From the NCBI GenBank assembly GCA_035531755.1, contig DATKSK010000055.1, positions 27,601 to 91,600 of the forward strand: a stretch of 64,000 nt of DNA, in the 5' to 3' direction. This DNA comes from Acidimicrobiales bacterium. GTDB lineage: Bacteria > Actinomycetota > Acidimicrobiia > Acidimicrobiales > UBA8190. A program made the translations under genes and the position numbers. The notes beneath the pieces were generated by a model that saw only the letters and a list, made by a program, of their open reading frames with translations, did not search any database and had not been told where the DNA came from. The first letter of the stretch is position 1; each line of letters opens with the position of its first letter. This document shows positions 42,369 through 50,710 of this stretch, one piece after another.

Positions 42369-43676
42369 TCAGGCCACGCCCAGCTCGGTGCCCGGCGTCG
42401 CCTCCTCCACGCCCTCGGGCATGGCCTCGGCGCGGCGGTGCTCGTTGCGGTGCCGCGCCCGGGTGGCAGCCGAGGCCACGACCGTCGCCCCCGCGCCGAC
42501 GAGCAGCGCCACCCGCGGGCTCGACGTCTGCGAGATCCACCCCACGAGCGGCGCCCCGATGGGGGCGGTGCCGAGGAAGCCCATGGCGTACAGCGCCATG
42601 ACCCGGCCGCGCATCGACGGGGCGACCCGCAGCTGGATGGTGGCGTTGGCCGTGGCGATGAAGCCGATGGACAGGGCCCCCATGAAGACGAGCAGGACGC
42701 ACGCGGTGACGAGCGTGGGCGACAGGGCGACCGCCGCGATGAGACAGCCGAAGACCATGCCGATGGCCGTCAGCCGGTGGATGTTCGGTCGGCCGCGGTT
42801 GGCCACCACCAGGCCCCCGACGACGGCGCCCCCGGCCATGAGCGACGTCAACGTGGCGAAGGTCCCCGCACCGCCGTGGAACGTCTCCCTGGCGAACAGC
42901 GGCAGGATCACGGTGAAGTTGTACGCGAGCAGCCCGACCACGAAGACGAGCACGAGCGGGTCGCGCAGGTTGGGGGTGTGCCAGGCGTAGCGAAGGCCCT
43001 CGCGCAGCTGTCCCTTGGCGCGCACCACGCGCTCGGCGGGGAGCAGCTCGCTGCGCCGCATCAGCGCCAGGGCCACGATCACCGCCACGTAGCTCGCCGC
43101 GTTGGTGAGGAAGCACACGCCGAGGCCGACGGTGGCGATGAGGGCTCCGGCGATGGCCGGGCCGATGACCCGGGCCCCGTTCATGACGATGGTGTTCAGG
43201 CTGACGGCATTGGGCAGGTCGTCGCGCCCCACCATCTCGATGACGAACGTCTGGCGGGCCGGGTTGTCGAGCATGTTCACGAAGCCCAGCAGCAGGGCGA
43301 GGAGGTAGACCTCCCACAGGTGGGCCGAGCCCGCGGGGCCGGGGCCCAGCATCACGAGCAGCCCGAGCGCCAGCCCCAGCACGCCGGCGGCCGCCTGGGT
43401 CCCGAACAGCAGCCGGCGCTTGTCGACGCGGTCGGCGACCAGGCCGCCCCACGCGCCGAACAGCAGCATCGGCAGGAACTGCAGCGCCATCGTGAACCCG
43501 ACGTCGACGCCGGCCTGTCCCTTCGGGGCCAGGTACCGGACGACCAGCCACGCCTGGGCGATGCTCTGCATCCACGTGCCGCTGACCGAGATCAGCTGGC
43601 CGGTGAAGTAGAGGCGGTAGTTGCGGACGCGCAACGACCGGAACGTCGTGCCGGCCGCCCGCCGGAGGCGGGTCAC
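42369..43676 (-). CDS. MFS efflux transporter (DHA3-like)
   Basis: A 435-residue, 12-helix exporter. The first helix follows TFRSLRVRNYRLYFTGQLISVSGTWMQSIAQAWLV, typical of enterobactin-exporter-like (EntS/DHA3) proteins, and GGLVADRVDKRRLL is the MFS loop-2/3 signature. The second half contains RGRVMALYAMGFLGTAPIGAPL. Substrate unknown; drug or siderophore export is usual. The GTG start overlaps the MarR stop by 4 bp, so the two are translated together and the transporter is likely controlled by that repressor. Confidence 0.9.
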   Translation of the reverse strand: MTRLRRAAGTTFRSLRVRNYRLYFTGQLISVSGTWMQSIAQAWLVVRYLAPKGQAGVDVGFTMALQFLPMLLFGAWGGLVADRVDKRRLLFGTQAAAGVLGLALGLLVMLGPGPAGSAHLWEVYLLALLLGFVNMLDNPARQTFVIEMVGRDDLPNAVSLNTIVMNGARVIGPAIAGALIATVGLGVCFLTNAASYVAVIVALALMRRSELLPAERVVRAKGQLREGLRYAWHTPNLRDPLVLVFVVGLLAYNFTVILPLFARETFHGGAGTFATLTSLMAGGAVVGGLVVANRGRPNIHRLTAIGMVFGCLIAAVALSPTLVTACVLLVFMGALSIGFIATANATIQLRVAPSMRGRVMALYAMGFLGTAPIGAPLVGWISQTSSPRVALLVGAGATVVASAATRARHRNEHRRAEAMPEGVEEATPGTELGVA

Positions 43677-44320
43677 GGTTGCTCCACCAGGTGCTCGAGC
43701 AACCGCACGACGTCCTCGAGCGACGCCCGCTCGGCATCCGACAGCCGACGCAGGCGGCGGACGAGGTAGGCGGTGCGCAACGAGCGGCTCCGCTGCAGGG
43801 CCCGCCGGCCCTCGGCGGTGAGCGCCACCCGGACGACGCGGCGGTCACTGTCGTCCTCGCCGCGGGCGACGAGGCCGGCGGCCTCGAGGCCCACGACCAT
43901 CTTGGTCATGCTCGGCGGCTGGACCTGTTCGGACGCGGCCAGCTCCCCGAGTGTCGGGGTCCCCAGGCGCTCGACGGTCGCCAGCGCGGAGACCTGCGAC
44001 GACGTCACGCCCCCGGCGACCTGCTGGCGGAGCCGGCGCGCCAGGCGCGTGACGGCCAGGCGCAGTCGCGCCGCCGTCTCGGCGTCCGAGCCCGGTGCCC
44101 CGACCGCGACGCCGGGGGCGGCGGGCCCGGGGGCGGCGGGCTCAGGGGCGGCGGGCTCAGGGGCGACGGGCTCAGGGGCGGCGGGCTCAGGGGCGGCGGG
44201 CTCGACGGACAACGGCCCCGGCGCGGCCACGACGGTGGCGCCCGGCACCGTCGGGCGGGCGGCAGACGCCGGGTCGGGGTGCGACGCGGCGCCGGGCTCG
44301 GAGGAGACGGTCTTCATCAT
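43673..44320 (-). CDS. MarR-family transcriptional regulator with Ala/Pro-rich N-terminus
   Basis: Probable repressor of its own operon with the MFS gene. Residues 80-215 are a winged-helix MarR domain: LRLAVTRLARRLRQQVAGGVTSSQVSALATVERLG, LGELAASEQVQPPSMTKMVVGLEAAGLV and the wing EDDSDRRVVRVALTAEGRRAL. Residues 1-75 are an Ala/Pro/Glu linker built from a 15-bp DNA repeat. The ATG lies 5 nt after a TAGAAT box, which is covered by an inverted repeat that is likely the operator. It is divergent from the acyl-CoA dehydrogenase at 44408. Confidence 0.9.
   Translation of the reverse strand: MMKTVSSEPGAASHPDPASAARPTVPGATVVAAPGPLSVEPAAPEPAAPEPVAPEPAAPEPAAPGPAAPGVAVGAPGSDAETAARLRLAVTRLARRLRQQVAGGVTSSQVSALATVERLGTPTLGELAASEQVQPPSMTKMVVGLEAAGLVARGEDDSDRRVVRVALTAEGRRALQRSRSLRTAYLVRRLRRLSDAERASLEDVVRLLEHLVEQP
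44115..44204. repeat. Six-unit 15-bp tandem repeat in marR
   Basis: GGGGCGGCGGGCTCA occurs six times with single-base changes and encodes AAPEP-type units in the N-terminal linker of the MarR protein. Length is likely to vary between strains. Confidence 0.85.
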
Positions 44321-44325
44321 TTGCC

Positions 44326-44345
44326 ATTCTAATTAGCTTTCCTAA
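44326..44345 (-). promoter_or_regulatory. MarR operator overlapping its -10 box
   Basis: TTAG-N5-CTAA (44333-44345) overlaps CTAATTAG (44329-44336), an AT-rich palindrome in GC-rich DNA. On the minus strand the -10 box TAGAAT (44326-44331) ends 5 nt before the marR ATG. Bound MarR would block its own promoter. Confidence 0.6.
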
Positions 44346-44394
44346 AGAAGTGGCCGCGGGCCGGCCGCACGGCGACGGGAGCGCCCGGGGGCCG

Positions 44395-44400
44395 TAGCAT
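44395..44400 (+). promoter_or_regulatory. -10 box of leaderless acyl-CoA dehydrogenase promoter
   Basis: TAGCAT ends 7 nt before the ATG at 44408; no ribosome-binding site is seen. It is about 50 bp from the MarR operator, so shared control is possible. Confidence 0.48.
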
Positions 44401-44407
44401 CGAGCAC

Positions 44408-46174
44408 ATGCTCCCCGACTACGCAGAGTTCGAGCAGGCCACCGGGCTCGACTGGTACCGACTCGACCCCAACCTCATCGCCCTCCTCGACCGCCACCTC
44501 CCCGACCCCGGTGAACGGGCCCTGGCCGAGGAGCACGTGAGCCGTTACGGCGAACTGGTGGGCACGGTCATCGCCCCCCGGGCCGAGGTCACCGACAAGC
44601 ACGGGCCGGTCCTGCGCCGCTACGACCGCTGGGGCGAGGTGGTCGACGAGGTCGTGCACCACCCGACCTGGACACAGAGCAAGGCCGACCTGGTGCGCAA
44701 CGGCTTCGTGAGCCTGGAGTCCCTGGTCGGACGACCGGTGCCGGGGGTGGTGACGGCGTCGGTGTCGTACCTGGTGTCGCAGGCCGAGACCGCCATCTAC
44801 TGCGGCCTCGGCATGACGTCGGGCGCCGCCGACATCGTCGAGCGCTACGCCCCGGCGGCGGCACGCGACGACCTGCTCCGGCGCCTGCGCAGCGTCGACC
44901 CCGACGAGGCCTGGGAGGGCGGGATGTTCCTCACCGAGCGTCAGGGGGGCAGCGACGTCGGGGCCAACACCACGCGCGCCGTGCAGGACGGCGAGGAGTG
45001 GCTCCTGTTCGGGGAGAAGCACTTCTGCTCCAACGTGGACGCCGAGGTGTTCATCGTCCTGGCCCGGCCCGAGGGCGCCCCACCGGGGAGCCGGGGCCTC
45101 GCCACCTACATCGTCCCTCGCATCCTGCCCGACGGTTCGCCGAACGGCTTCACGGTCAAACGACTGAAGTCCAAGCTCGGCACCGTGGGCGTGCCCACCG
45201 GCGAGGTGTCGCTCGACGGGGCGAGGGCGTGGCTGGCCGGAGGCGCAGGCGCGCGCGCCGCGCAGGGCGGTGCGGACGCGGCCCGTGACGGGCGGGGCAT
45301 CAACCGCATGATGGAGATGGTCAACGGCAGCCGCTTCGGCGTCGCCCTCATGGGCCTCGGCATCCACCGCCGCTCCTTCCTCGAGGCCGCCATCTACGCC
45401 GGGCGCCGCGCCCAGTTCGGGAACCGCATCGACAGTTACCCGCTGGTGCGCGAGACCCTCGTGGACATGCTCGTCGACCTCGAAGCGGGGATGGCGGTCA
45501 CCTACGAGTGCGCCGCCGCGTCGCGCCGCGCCCAGGACGCCGAGTCGGGTCGCCTGCTGCGCCGCATCCTCGTGCCCCTGGCGAAGATGCGTTGCACCCG
45601 CGCCGCGCTGGGAGCGGCTTCCACGGGACTGGAGGTCCTGGCCGGGAACGGCTACATGGAGGACTGGCCCATGGCCCGGCAGCTGCGCGACGCCCAGTGC
45701 CACACCATCTGGGAGGGCACCGAGAACATCCTGTGCGTCGACGTCCGCCGGGCGATGCGCGGCGAACGGGCCCACCTCGCCCTGATCGCCCGGGTCGAGC
45801 AGGCGCTCGAGAGCGGCTCGGGGCACAAGGTGCTGGCGGGCACGCGCGACACCGTGGCCGGCGCGCTCGCCGACGCCCGGTCCGCCATCGCGTACCTGGA
45901 GGGCGCGCCCGACGACATGGCGTTGCTGCACAGCCGCCGACTGGCCGAGCTGCTCGCCGACACGGTGGAGGGAGCGCTCCTGGTGGAGGAGGCGGCGTGG
46001 GCGCTCGAGCGCGACGGCGACGCCCGCAAGGCCGCCGTGGCCCGGCGCTTCGCCACGCGCACACTGGCCGCGCCACCCCTGCGCGGGATCACCGACCCCG
46101 ACCGGATGGTGCTCGACCTGTTCGAACCGCTCGTCCGCTACGGCCAGATCGACGAGTCCGACCTGGCCGCCTGA
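44408..46174 (+). CDS. Acyl-CoA dehydrogenase family protein, long (AidB/FadE type)
   Basis: A 588-residue FAD-binding acyl-CoA dehydrogenase, longer than the 380-410 residue norm. GGMFLTERQGGSDVGANTTRA is the substrate/FAD block, LFGEKHFCSNVDAEVF follows, and MARQLRDAQCHTIWEGTENILCVDVRRAM is the C-terminal signature shared with AidB and long FadE proteins. An extra C-terminal helical domain of about 140 residues completes it. AidB-like members can protect DNA from alkylation, but lipid oxidation is equally possible. A loop with Ala/Gly insertions (GGAGARAAQGGADAA) is near residue 280. Confidence 0.88.
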   Translation: MLPDYAEFEQATGLDWYRLDPNLIALLDRHLPDPGERALAEEHVSRYGELVGTVIAPRAEVTDKHGPVLRRYDRWGEVVDEVVHHPTWTQSKADLVRNGFVSLESLVGRPVPGVVTASVSYLVSQAETAIYCGLGMTSGAADIVERYAPAAARDDLLRRLRSVDPDEAWEGGMFLTERQGGSDVGANTTRAVQDGEEWLLFGEKHFCSNVDAEVFIVLARPEGAPPGSRGLATYIVPRILPDGSPNGFTVKRLKSKLGTVGVPTGEVSLDGARAWLAGGAGARAAQGGADAARDGRGINRMMEMVNGSRFGVALMGLGIHRRSFLEAAIYAGRRAQFGNRIDSYPLVRETLVDMLVDLEAGMAVTYECAAASRRAQDAESGRLLRRILVPLAKMRCTRAALGAASTGLEVLAGNGYMEDWPMARQLRDAQCHTIWEGTENILCVDVRRAMRGERAHLALIARVEQALESGSGHKVLAGTRDTVAGALADARSAIAYLEGAPDDMALLHSRRLAELLADTVEGALLVEEAAWALERDGDARKAAVARRFATRTLAAPPLRGITDPDRMVLDLFEPLVRYGQIDESDLAA

Positions 46175-46185
46175 GCCGCCGCCGG

Positions 46186-46599
46186 TCAGGCCTTCGGGAC
46201 GTACGCGCCGCGGCCCATCGCCGCGCTGGCGAAGGGGTCACCGGACTCGTCGACGCCACCACGGACTTCGGTCACCCAGTCGAGGCGACCCCGCAGGATG
46301 CGGTCGACGCCGCCCTGCAACGTGGTCGACGAGATGGCGCACGAGCTGCACGCGCCTCGGAGCTGCACATCGACCACGCCCGAGGCCACGTCGAACGCCA
46401 CGAGCTCGAGGTCCCCGCCGTCGGCCTGCACGGCGGGACGCATGAGCTCGATCAGCGACCGCAGGTCCACCTCGCGTTGCGCCCGCACCTCGTCTGTCAG
46501 GACGGGGTCGGACAGGACGGGCTCGGTCACCCCGGGGCCGGTCACCCCGGGGTCGACGGATGCGGCATCGGCCACGGTTCGGGCGTCGGCGTCGGGCAC
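46186..46599 (-). CDS. NifU-like Fe-S scaffold/carrier domain protein
   Basis: A 137-residue protein with a C-terminal NifU domain (about 45-115): LIELMRPAVQADGGDLELVAFD, VVDVQLRGACSSCAISSTTLQGGVDRIL. The CxxC pair holds a transient Fe-S cluster and hands it to target proteins. The first 40 residues are Pro/Val/Asp-rich (DPGVTGPGVTEPVLSDPVLT), a repetitive lead of unknown role. GTG start directly after a GGGGGA run. It converges with the acyl-CoA dehydrogenase (11 bp between stops). Confidence 0.88.
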   Translation of the reverse strand: MPDADARTVADAASVDPGVTGPGVTEPVLSDPVLTDEVRAQREVDLRSLIELMRPAVQADGGDLELVAFDVASGVVDVQLRGACSSCAISSTTLQGGVDRILRGRLDWVTEVRGGVDESGDPFASAAMGRGAYVPKA

Positions 46600-46677
46600 T
46601 CCCCCATTCTGCCGTGACGGTGGGCGGCACCGGGCCCGCGGGCCGGCCCGGCGCCCGCGCCGGCCCCGGGCGGAATC

Positions 46678-46712
46678 TGACGGACCGTCAACTAAGGGCC
46701 CGCGGTTACCAT
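46678..46712 (+). promoter_or_regulatory. Operator-like palindrome and -10 box of the LLM gene
   Basis: TGACGG-A-CCGTCA (46678-46690) is a perfect 6-bp inverted repeat that lies near the -35 position of TACCAT (46707-46712), a -10 box 5 nt before the GTG start. TetR-type regulators often bind such sites; none is encoded nearby. Confidence 0.55.
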
Positions 46713-46717
46713 GCGGC

Positions 46718-47671
46718 GTGCCCTCCGCCACGCCGGCCCAGCCTGTTGCCGGGGTCCCGGCCCCGGTCACAGGGGCCCTCGGGTTGATCCTGCCCACCTT
46801 CCCCCAGCAGGGCGAGCCGCCCGACGCGCCGACCCTGGCCTCGATCTGCCGGCGAGCCGAGGCCGGCGGGGCGACGGCACTGTGGGCGTGCGACCACCTG
46901 TTCTGGCACGGCCCCGCGCTCGAATGCCTCGCCACCCTCGGGGTGGCGGCCACGGCCACCAGCCGTGTCGTCGTCGGCTCGTGCGTGCTGCAGCTGCCCC
47001 TGCGCCACCCGCCGTCGGTCGCCAAGGAAGCGGCCACCCTGGCCCACCTGTCGGGGGGCCGGCTGGTGCTGGGGGTGGGTGTGGGGACCCACGCCGGCGA
47101 GTACGGGGCCGCCGGCGCCGACTTCGCCACGCGGGGCCGTTTGCTCGACGAGGGCATCGACACCCTGCGCCGCACCTGGGCGGTGTCCCCGGGCGAACGG
47201 TACGTGCAGCTGCCCGCGGCCGGCCCCGTCCCGGTGTGGGTCGGGGGATCGAGCGAGGCGGCGCTGCGCCGCGCCGCACGCCGCGGCGACGGCTGGATCC
47301 CGCTGTTCGTCCCCCCGGCCGAGTACGCGGCCGCCGTCGGCCGGCTCGGCAAGGAGGCCGAGCGCGCCGGACGAGACCCCGCCGACATCACCCGGGCCAC
47401 GGTGGTGTTCGTGTCGGCGGGCGGCGACGCGGCCGGGGAGCGGGGGCTGGCGTGGATGTCGTCGCTGTACGGGCTCCCGGCGCACTCCTTCGCCCGGCAC
47501 CTCGTCACCGGCGACGCCCGCACCTGCGCCACCGCGCTGGCCCGCTTCGTCGACGCCGGTGCGAACCACGTCGCGGTCTTCGTGACCGCCGACGACCCGC
47601 TGGTACAGTTCGAGGACGTGGCCGGCGAGTTCGCCGGCCTCGTCGCGTGCCCTCCGGACTCCGGGAAGTGA
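46718..47671 (+). CDS. LLM-class flavin/F420-dependent oxidoreductase
   Basis: A 317-residue TIM-barrel oxidoreductase of the luciferase-like family. LGLILPTFPQQGE at the start, TALWACDHLFWHGPALECLATLGVAATATSRVVVGSCVLQLPLRHP, LVLGVGVGTHAGEYGAAGADFATRGRLLDEGIDTLR and VPVWVGGSSEAALRRAARRGDGW are family blocks. Members use FMN or F420; the presence of cofC in the genome fits F420, but the choice is unproven. Followed 5 bp later by the thiolase gene, so probably first gene of a five-gene series. Confidence 0.9.
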   Translation: MPSATPAQPVAGVPAPVTGALGLILPTFPQQGEPPDAPTLASICRRAEAGGATALWACDHLFWHGPALECLATLGVAATATSRVVVGSCVLQLPLRHPPSVAKEAATLAHLSGGRLVLGVGVGTHAGEYGAAGADFATRGRLLDEGIDTLRRTWAVSPGERYVQLPAAGPVPVWVGGSSEAALRRAARRGDGWIPLFVPPAEYAAAVGRLGKEAERAGRDPADITRATVVFVSAGGDAAGERGLAWMSSLYGLPAHSFARHLVTGDARTCATALARFVDAGANHVAVFVTADDPLVQFEDVAGEFAGLVACPPDSGK

Positions 47672-47675
47672 GGTC

Positions 47676-48848
47676 GTGGTGACACAGCACGTGAGCGTCG
47701 TCGGAATCGGGATGACGCCGATGGACCGGCGGGACCTCACCCCCGACGCCATGGCGCGCCACGCCGTCGTGGCGGCGTTGCACGACGCCGGCCTGTCGCC
47801 CGCGGACGTCGGTCTCGTGGTCGTCGCCAACGCCCTGGGCGGACGCCTCTGCGACCAGGGCTGCATCCGCGGCCAGAGCTGGCTGCGCGAGGTGGACCTC
47901 GGGACGACGGGCGTCGTCAACGTGGACAACTCGTGCGCCGGGGGGTCGTCGGCCATGCACCTCGGTGTGATGGCGGCGCTGGCCGGCCAGTCACCCGTGC
48001 TGGTCCTCGGGGTCGAGAAGATGTGGACGGGGCACCGGGCCGAGACCATCGCCGGCATCGAGGACGGGCTGCCCGCCGACGAGCGCGCCGAGCTGCGCGT
48101 GAGGCTCGACAACGACGCCGGCAGCGTCCTCATGGCCCTCAACGCCACCTGGGTGCGCCACCAGATCGAGGAGCGGGGCACCACCCCCGAGCAGATCGCC
48201 GCGGCCGCGGCCAAGGCCCGGCGCAGCGGCGCCCGCAACCCGCTGGCGCAGTTCCGCACACCGGTCACGGTCGAGGAGGTCCTCGCCGCGCCGATGGTCG
48301 TCCCCCCGCTCACCCGCCTCATGTGCTCGTCGTTCACCGACGGGGCCGCCGCCGCGGTGCTGTCGGTGGGGGCCGAGCGCGGTGCGCCCCGGATCCGCGC
48401 CAGCATCCTGCGGTCGGGCAACGGCGAGCTCGACTACCACGACCGCCTGCGTGAGACAGCCGAGGAAGCCTGGAAGGCGTCGGGCATCGGCCCCGAGGAC
48501 GTCGACGTGGTCGAGCTCCACGACGCCACCAGCGCCGAGGAGCTGTACGCCCTGGAGTCCCTCGGGTTCTTCCCGGCAGGGGCGGCCGGAGCGGCCACGG
48601 CCGCGGGCGACACCGACGTGGGAGGGCGCGCCGTGTGCGTGAACCCGAGTGGTGGCCTCGTGGCGCGCGGGCACCCGCTGGGCGCCACCGGGATATGCCA
48701 GGTCGCCGAGCTCGTGGCGCAGCTGCGTGGCACGGCGTCGGACCGGCAGGTGGACGACCCCCGGCTGGCCGTCGCCGTCAACACCGGCGGGATCATGGCC
48801 GGGAAGGACGCCGCCCTCGTCGCGGTCCACGTCCTCGAGCGGAACTGA
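47676..48848 (+). CDS. Thiolase-family protein (SCP-x type)
   Basis: A 390-residue thiolase fold. The nucleophile is Cys87 in VNVDNSCAGGSSAMHLGVMA; the second half has VELHDATSAEELYALESLGF, CVNPSGGLVARGHPLGATG with active-site His, and VNTGGIMAGKDAALVAV. This resembles the SCP-x/lipid-transfer thiolases that split or act on 3-ketoacyl-CoA of sterol or branched lipids rather than biosynthetic acetyl-CoA thiolase. It starts 5 bp after the LLM gene and ends 4 bp before the KAS III gene. Confidence 0.88.
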   Translation: MVTQHVSVVGIGMTPMDRRDLTPDAMARHAVVAALHDAGLSPADVGLVVVANALGGRLCDQGCIRGQSWLREVDLGTTGVVNVDNSCAGGSSAMHLGVMAALAGQSPVLVLGVEKMWTGHRAETIAGIEDGLPADERAELRVRLDNDAGSVLMALNATWVRHQIEERGTTPEQIAAAAAKARRSGARNPLAQFRTPVTVEEVLAAPMVVPPLTRLMCSSFTDGAAAAVLSVGAERGAPRIRASILRSGNGELDYHDRLRETAEEAWKASGIGPEDVDVVELHDATSAEELYALESLGFFPAGAAGAATAAGDTDVGGRAVCVNPSGGLVARGHPLGATGICQVAELVAQLRGTASDRQVDDPRLAVAVNTGGIMAGKDAALVAVHVLERN

Positions 48849-48852
48849 GCCC

Positions 48853-49779
48853 ATGCCGGGTGCAGTGGTCACAGGGTGGGGCATTGCCGTCCCTGACAAG
48901 ATCGTCACCAACGAGGACCTGTCCGCCCGCCTCGACACCAGCGACCGGTGGATCACCGAGCGCACCGGCATCCGGGAGCGACGGATCGGCGGAACCACCT
49001 CGGAGCTCGCCATCGCCGCGGGTGCGGAGGCCCTGGCGCGCGCCGGCCGCAGCGGCGAGGACGTGGACGTGCTCGTGCTGGCCACCTCGACGCCCGACGC
49101 CCTGGTGCCGGGCACGTCGGCGACCGTGCAGCAGGGCCTCGGCGTGCGCGGTGGGGCGTTCGACGTCAACGCGGCGTGCTCGGGCTTCGTGTACGGCCTC
49201 GTCGCCGCGCACGGGCTCGTGTCGATCGGCGCCCGGCGGGTGCTCGTCGTGGGGAGCGAGACGCTCTCGCACATCACCGACTGGGACGACCGGAGCCTGG
49301 CCGTCCTGGTGGGCGACGGGGCCGGCGCCGTGCTGCTCGAGGCCACCGACGGCCCCGGCCAGCTGCTCGCCTGGGACCTGGGCGCGGACGGGTCCCTGCG
49401 CCACCTGCTGAAGTGCGACCACGGCGGCCACCTCTCCATGAACGGCAAGGAGATCTTCCGCCACGCCGTTCGGGTCATCGTGGAATCGTCGCTCGCCGCG
49501 CTCGGGCGCGCCGGGCTCACGCCCGACGACGTCGACCTCTTCGTCCCCCACCAGGCCAACGCCCGCATCATCACGGCCGCCAGCCAACGGCTGGGCATCC
49601 CCGACGGGCGCTGCGTCGTCACCATCGACCGCTACGGGAACACGTCGTCGGCCTCCATCCCCCTCGCCCTGGCCGACGCGCTCGAGTCGGGACGCCTGCG
49701 CCCGGGGAGCCTCGTCCTGCTGTCGGGCTTCGGCGGTGGGATGACCTGGGCCAGCGCCGTCCTACGATGGGGCGGGTGA
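48853..49779 (+). CDS. 3-oxoacyl-ACP synthase III-like protein (KAS III/FabH family)
   Basis: Condenses an acyl-CoA with malonyl-ACP in FabH proteins. The 308-residue protein has all three catalytic residues: Cys109 in VNAACSGFVYGL, His233 in VPHQANARII and Asn263 in YGNTSSASIP, plus DDRSLAVLVGDGAGAVLLE. Its place next to a thiolase and not in a fatty-acid operon suggests a special lipid or polyketide role. It starts 4 bp after the thiolase stop. Its last codons hold the -10 box of the next gene. Confidence 0.88.
   Translation: MPGAVVTGWGIAVPDKIVTNEDLSARLDTSDRWITERTGIRERRIGGTTSELAIAAGAEALARAGRSGEDVDVLVLATSTPDALVPGTSATVQQGLGVRGGAFDVNAACSGFVYGLVAAHGLVSIGARRVLVVGSETLSHITDWDDRSLAVLVGDGAGAVLLEATDGPGQLLAWDLGADGSLRHLLKCDHGGHLSMNGKEIFRHAVRVIVESSLAALGRAGLTPDDVDLFVPHQANARIITAASQRLGIPDGRCVVTIDRYGNTSSASIPLALADALESGRLRPGSLVLLSGFGGGMTWASAVLRWGG
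49763..49768 (+). promoter_or_regulatory. Internal -10 box for the nucleotidyltransferase gene
   Basis: TACGAT inside the end of the KAS III gene ends 7 nt before the GTG start at 49776, so the nucleotidyltransferase may also have its own leaderless transcript. Confidence 0.42.
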
Positions 49780-50705
49780 CGGCCAGCCCTCGAGACGACC
49801 GGCCGGTGCTGGTCGTGTTGGCCGCGGGCATGGCCAAGCGCTACGGGGGGTGCAAGCCGCTGGCGCCCGTCGGGCTCCACGGCGAGGCGGTGCTCGACCT
49901 GATCACGGGAGACGCCGCCGCCGCAGGCTTCGGTGAGGTGGTCATCATCCTGGGCCCCCAGACCGGACCGGCCATCAGGTACCACGTCCGCCGGTGCTTC
50001 CCGTCGTGGGTCCCCGTGGCCTTCGCCGAGCAGCCCGTGCCCCTCGGGACGGCGCACGCCGTGCTGTGCGCCCGCACGTACGTCGGGGGCGGGCCCTTCG
50101 CCGTCGTGAACTCCGACGACGTCTACGGCGTGCCGGCGATGCACCTGCTCGCCCGCCATCTCGACGGGAGCGACGAGCACGCCATCGTGGCGTTCCGGCT
50201 GCGCGACACCATCGTGGCCGACGAGCCCGTGACACGCGGGACCTGCGAGGTGCGACCCGACGGGCGGCTGGAGCGGCTCGTGGAGCGGCGCGCCGTGCGG
50301 CGACGCCCCGACGGGAGCTTCGAAGCCGGTGACGGCCTCGAACCGGCCGAGCTCCCGGGCGACACCCCGGTGTCGATGAACCTGTGGGGGTTCCGGCCCG
50401 CCGTCTGGCCGGTCCTCGAGGCGGCCGTGCTGGCGGCGCACCCCTCGGTGTCGGCCGACGGGGCGGTGCACGACCGTGGCGCACTCGCCACCGACGCCGA
50501 GGTGCTGCTGCCCGAAGTGGTGGGGGCGATGATCGCCGGGTCGGCCGCCGGCGGCGGCCCGCTCCAGACGGTGCAGGTGCTCGACGGGCCGGGCCGGTGC
50601 ATCGGCGTCACCCACGCCGACGACCTGCCGGTCGTGCGCAACGAGCTCGCCGTCATGGTGGGCCGGGGGCTGCGGCCCGAGGGACCGTGGGAGGCGGCGG
50701 GCTGA
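49776..50705 (+). CDS. Sugar-nucleotide-type nucleotidyltransferase
   Basis: A 309-residue protein of the NTP_transferase fold. VLVVLAAGMAKRYGGCKPLAPVG is the nucleotide-binding loop, AEQPVPLGTAHAVLCA and GPFAVVNSDDVYGVPAM provide the base contacts and the metal Asp pair, and SMNLWGFRPAVWPVLE resembles the sugar-binding part. It probably activates a sugar phosphate, substrate unknown. GTG at 49776 overlaps the KAS III stop (GTGA). The hexosaminidase-like gene starts 5 bp after its stop. Confidence 0.83.
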   Translation: MTASPRDDRPVLVVLAAGMAKRYGGCKPLAPVGLHGEAVLDLITGDAAAAGFGEVVIILGPQTGPAIRYHVRRCFPSWVPVAFAEQPVPLGTAHAVLCARTYVGGGPFAVVNSDDVYGVPAMHLLARHLDGSDEHAIVAFRLRDTIVADEPVTRGTCEVRPDGRLERLVERRAVRRRPDGSFEAGDGLEPAELPGDTPVSMNLWGFRPAVWPVLEAAVLAAHPSVSADGAVHDRGALATDAEVLLPEVVGAMIAGSAAGGGPLQTVQVLDGPGRCIGVTHADDLPVVRNELAVMVGRGLRPEGPWEAAG

Positions 50706-50710
50706 GCCCG

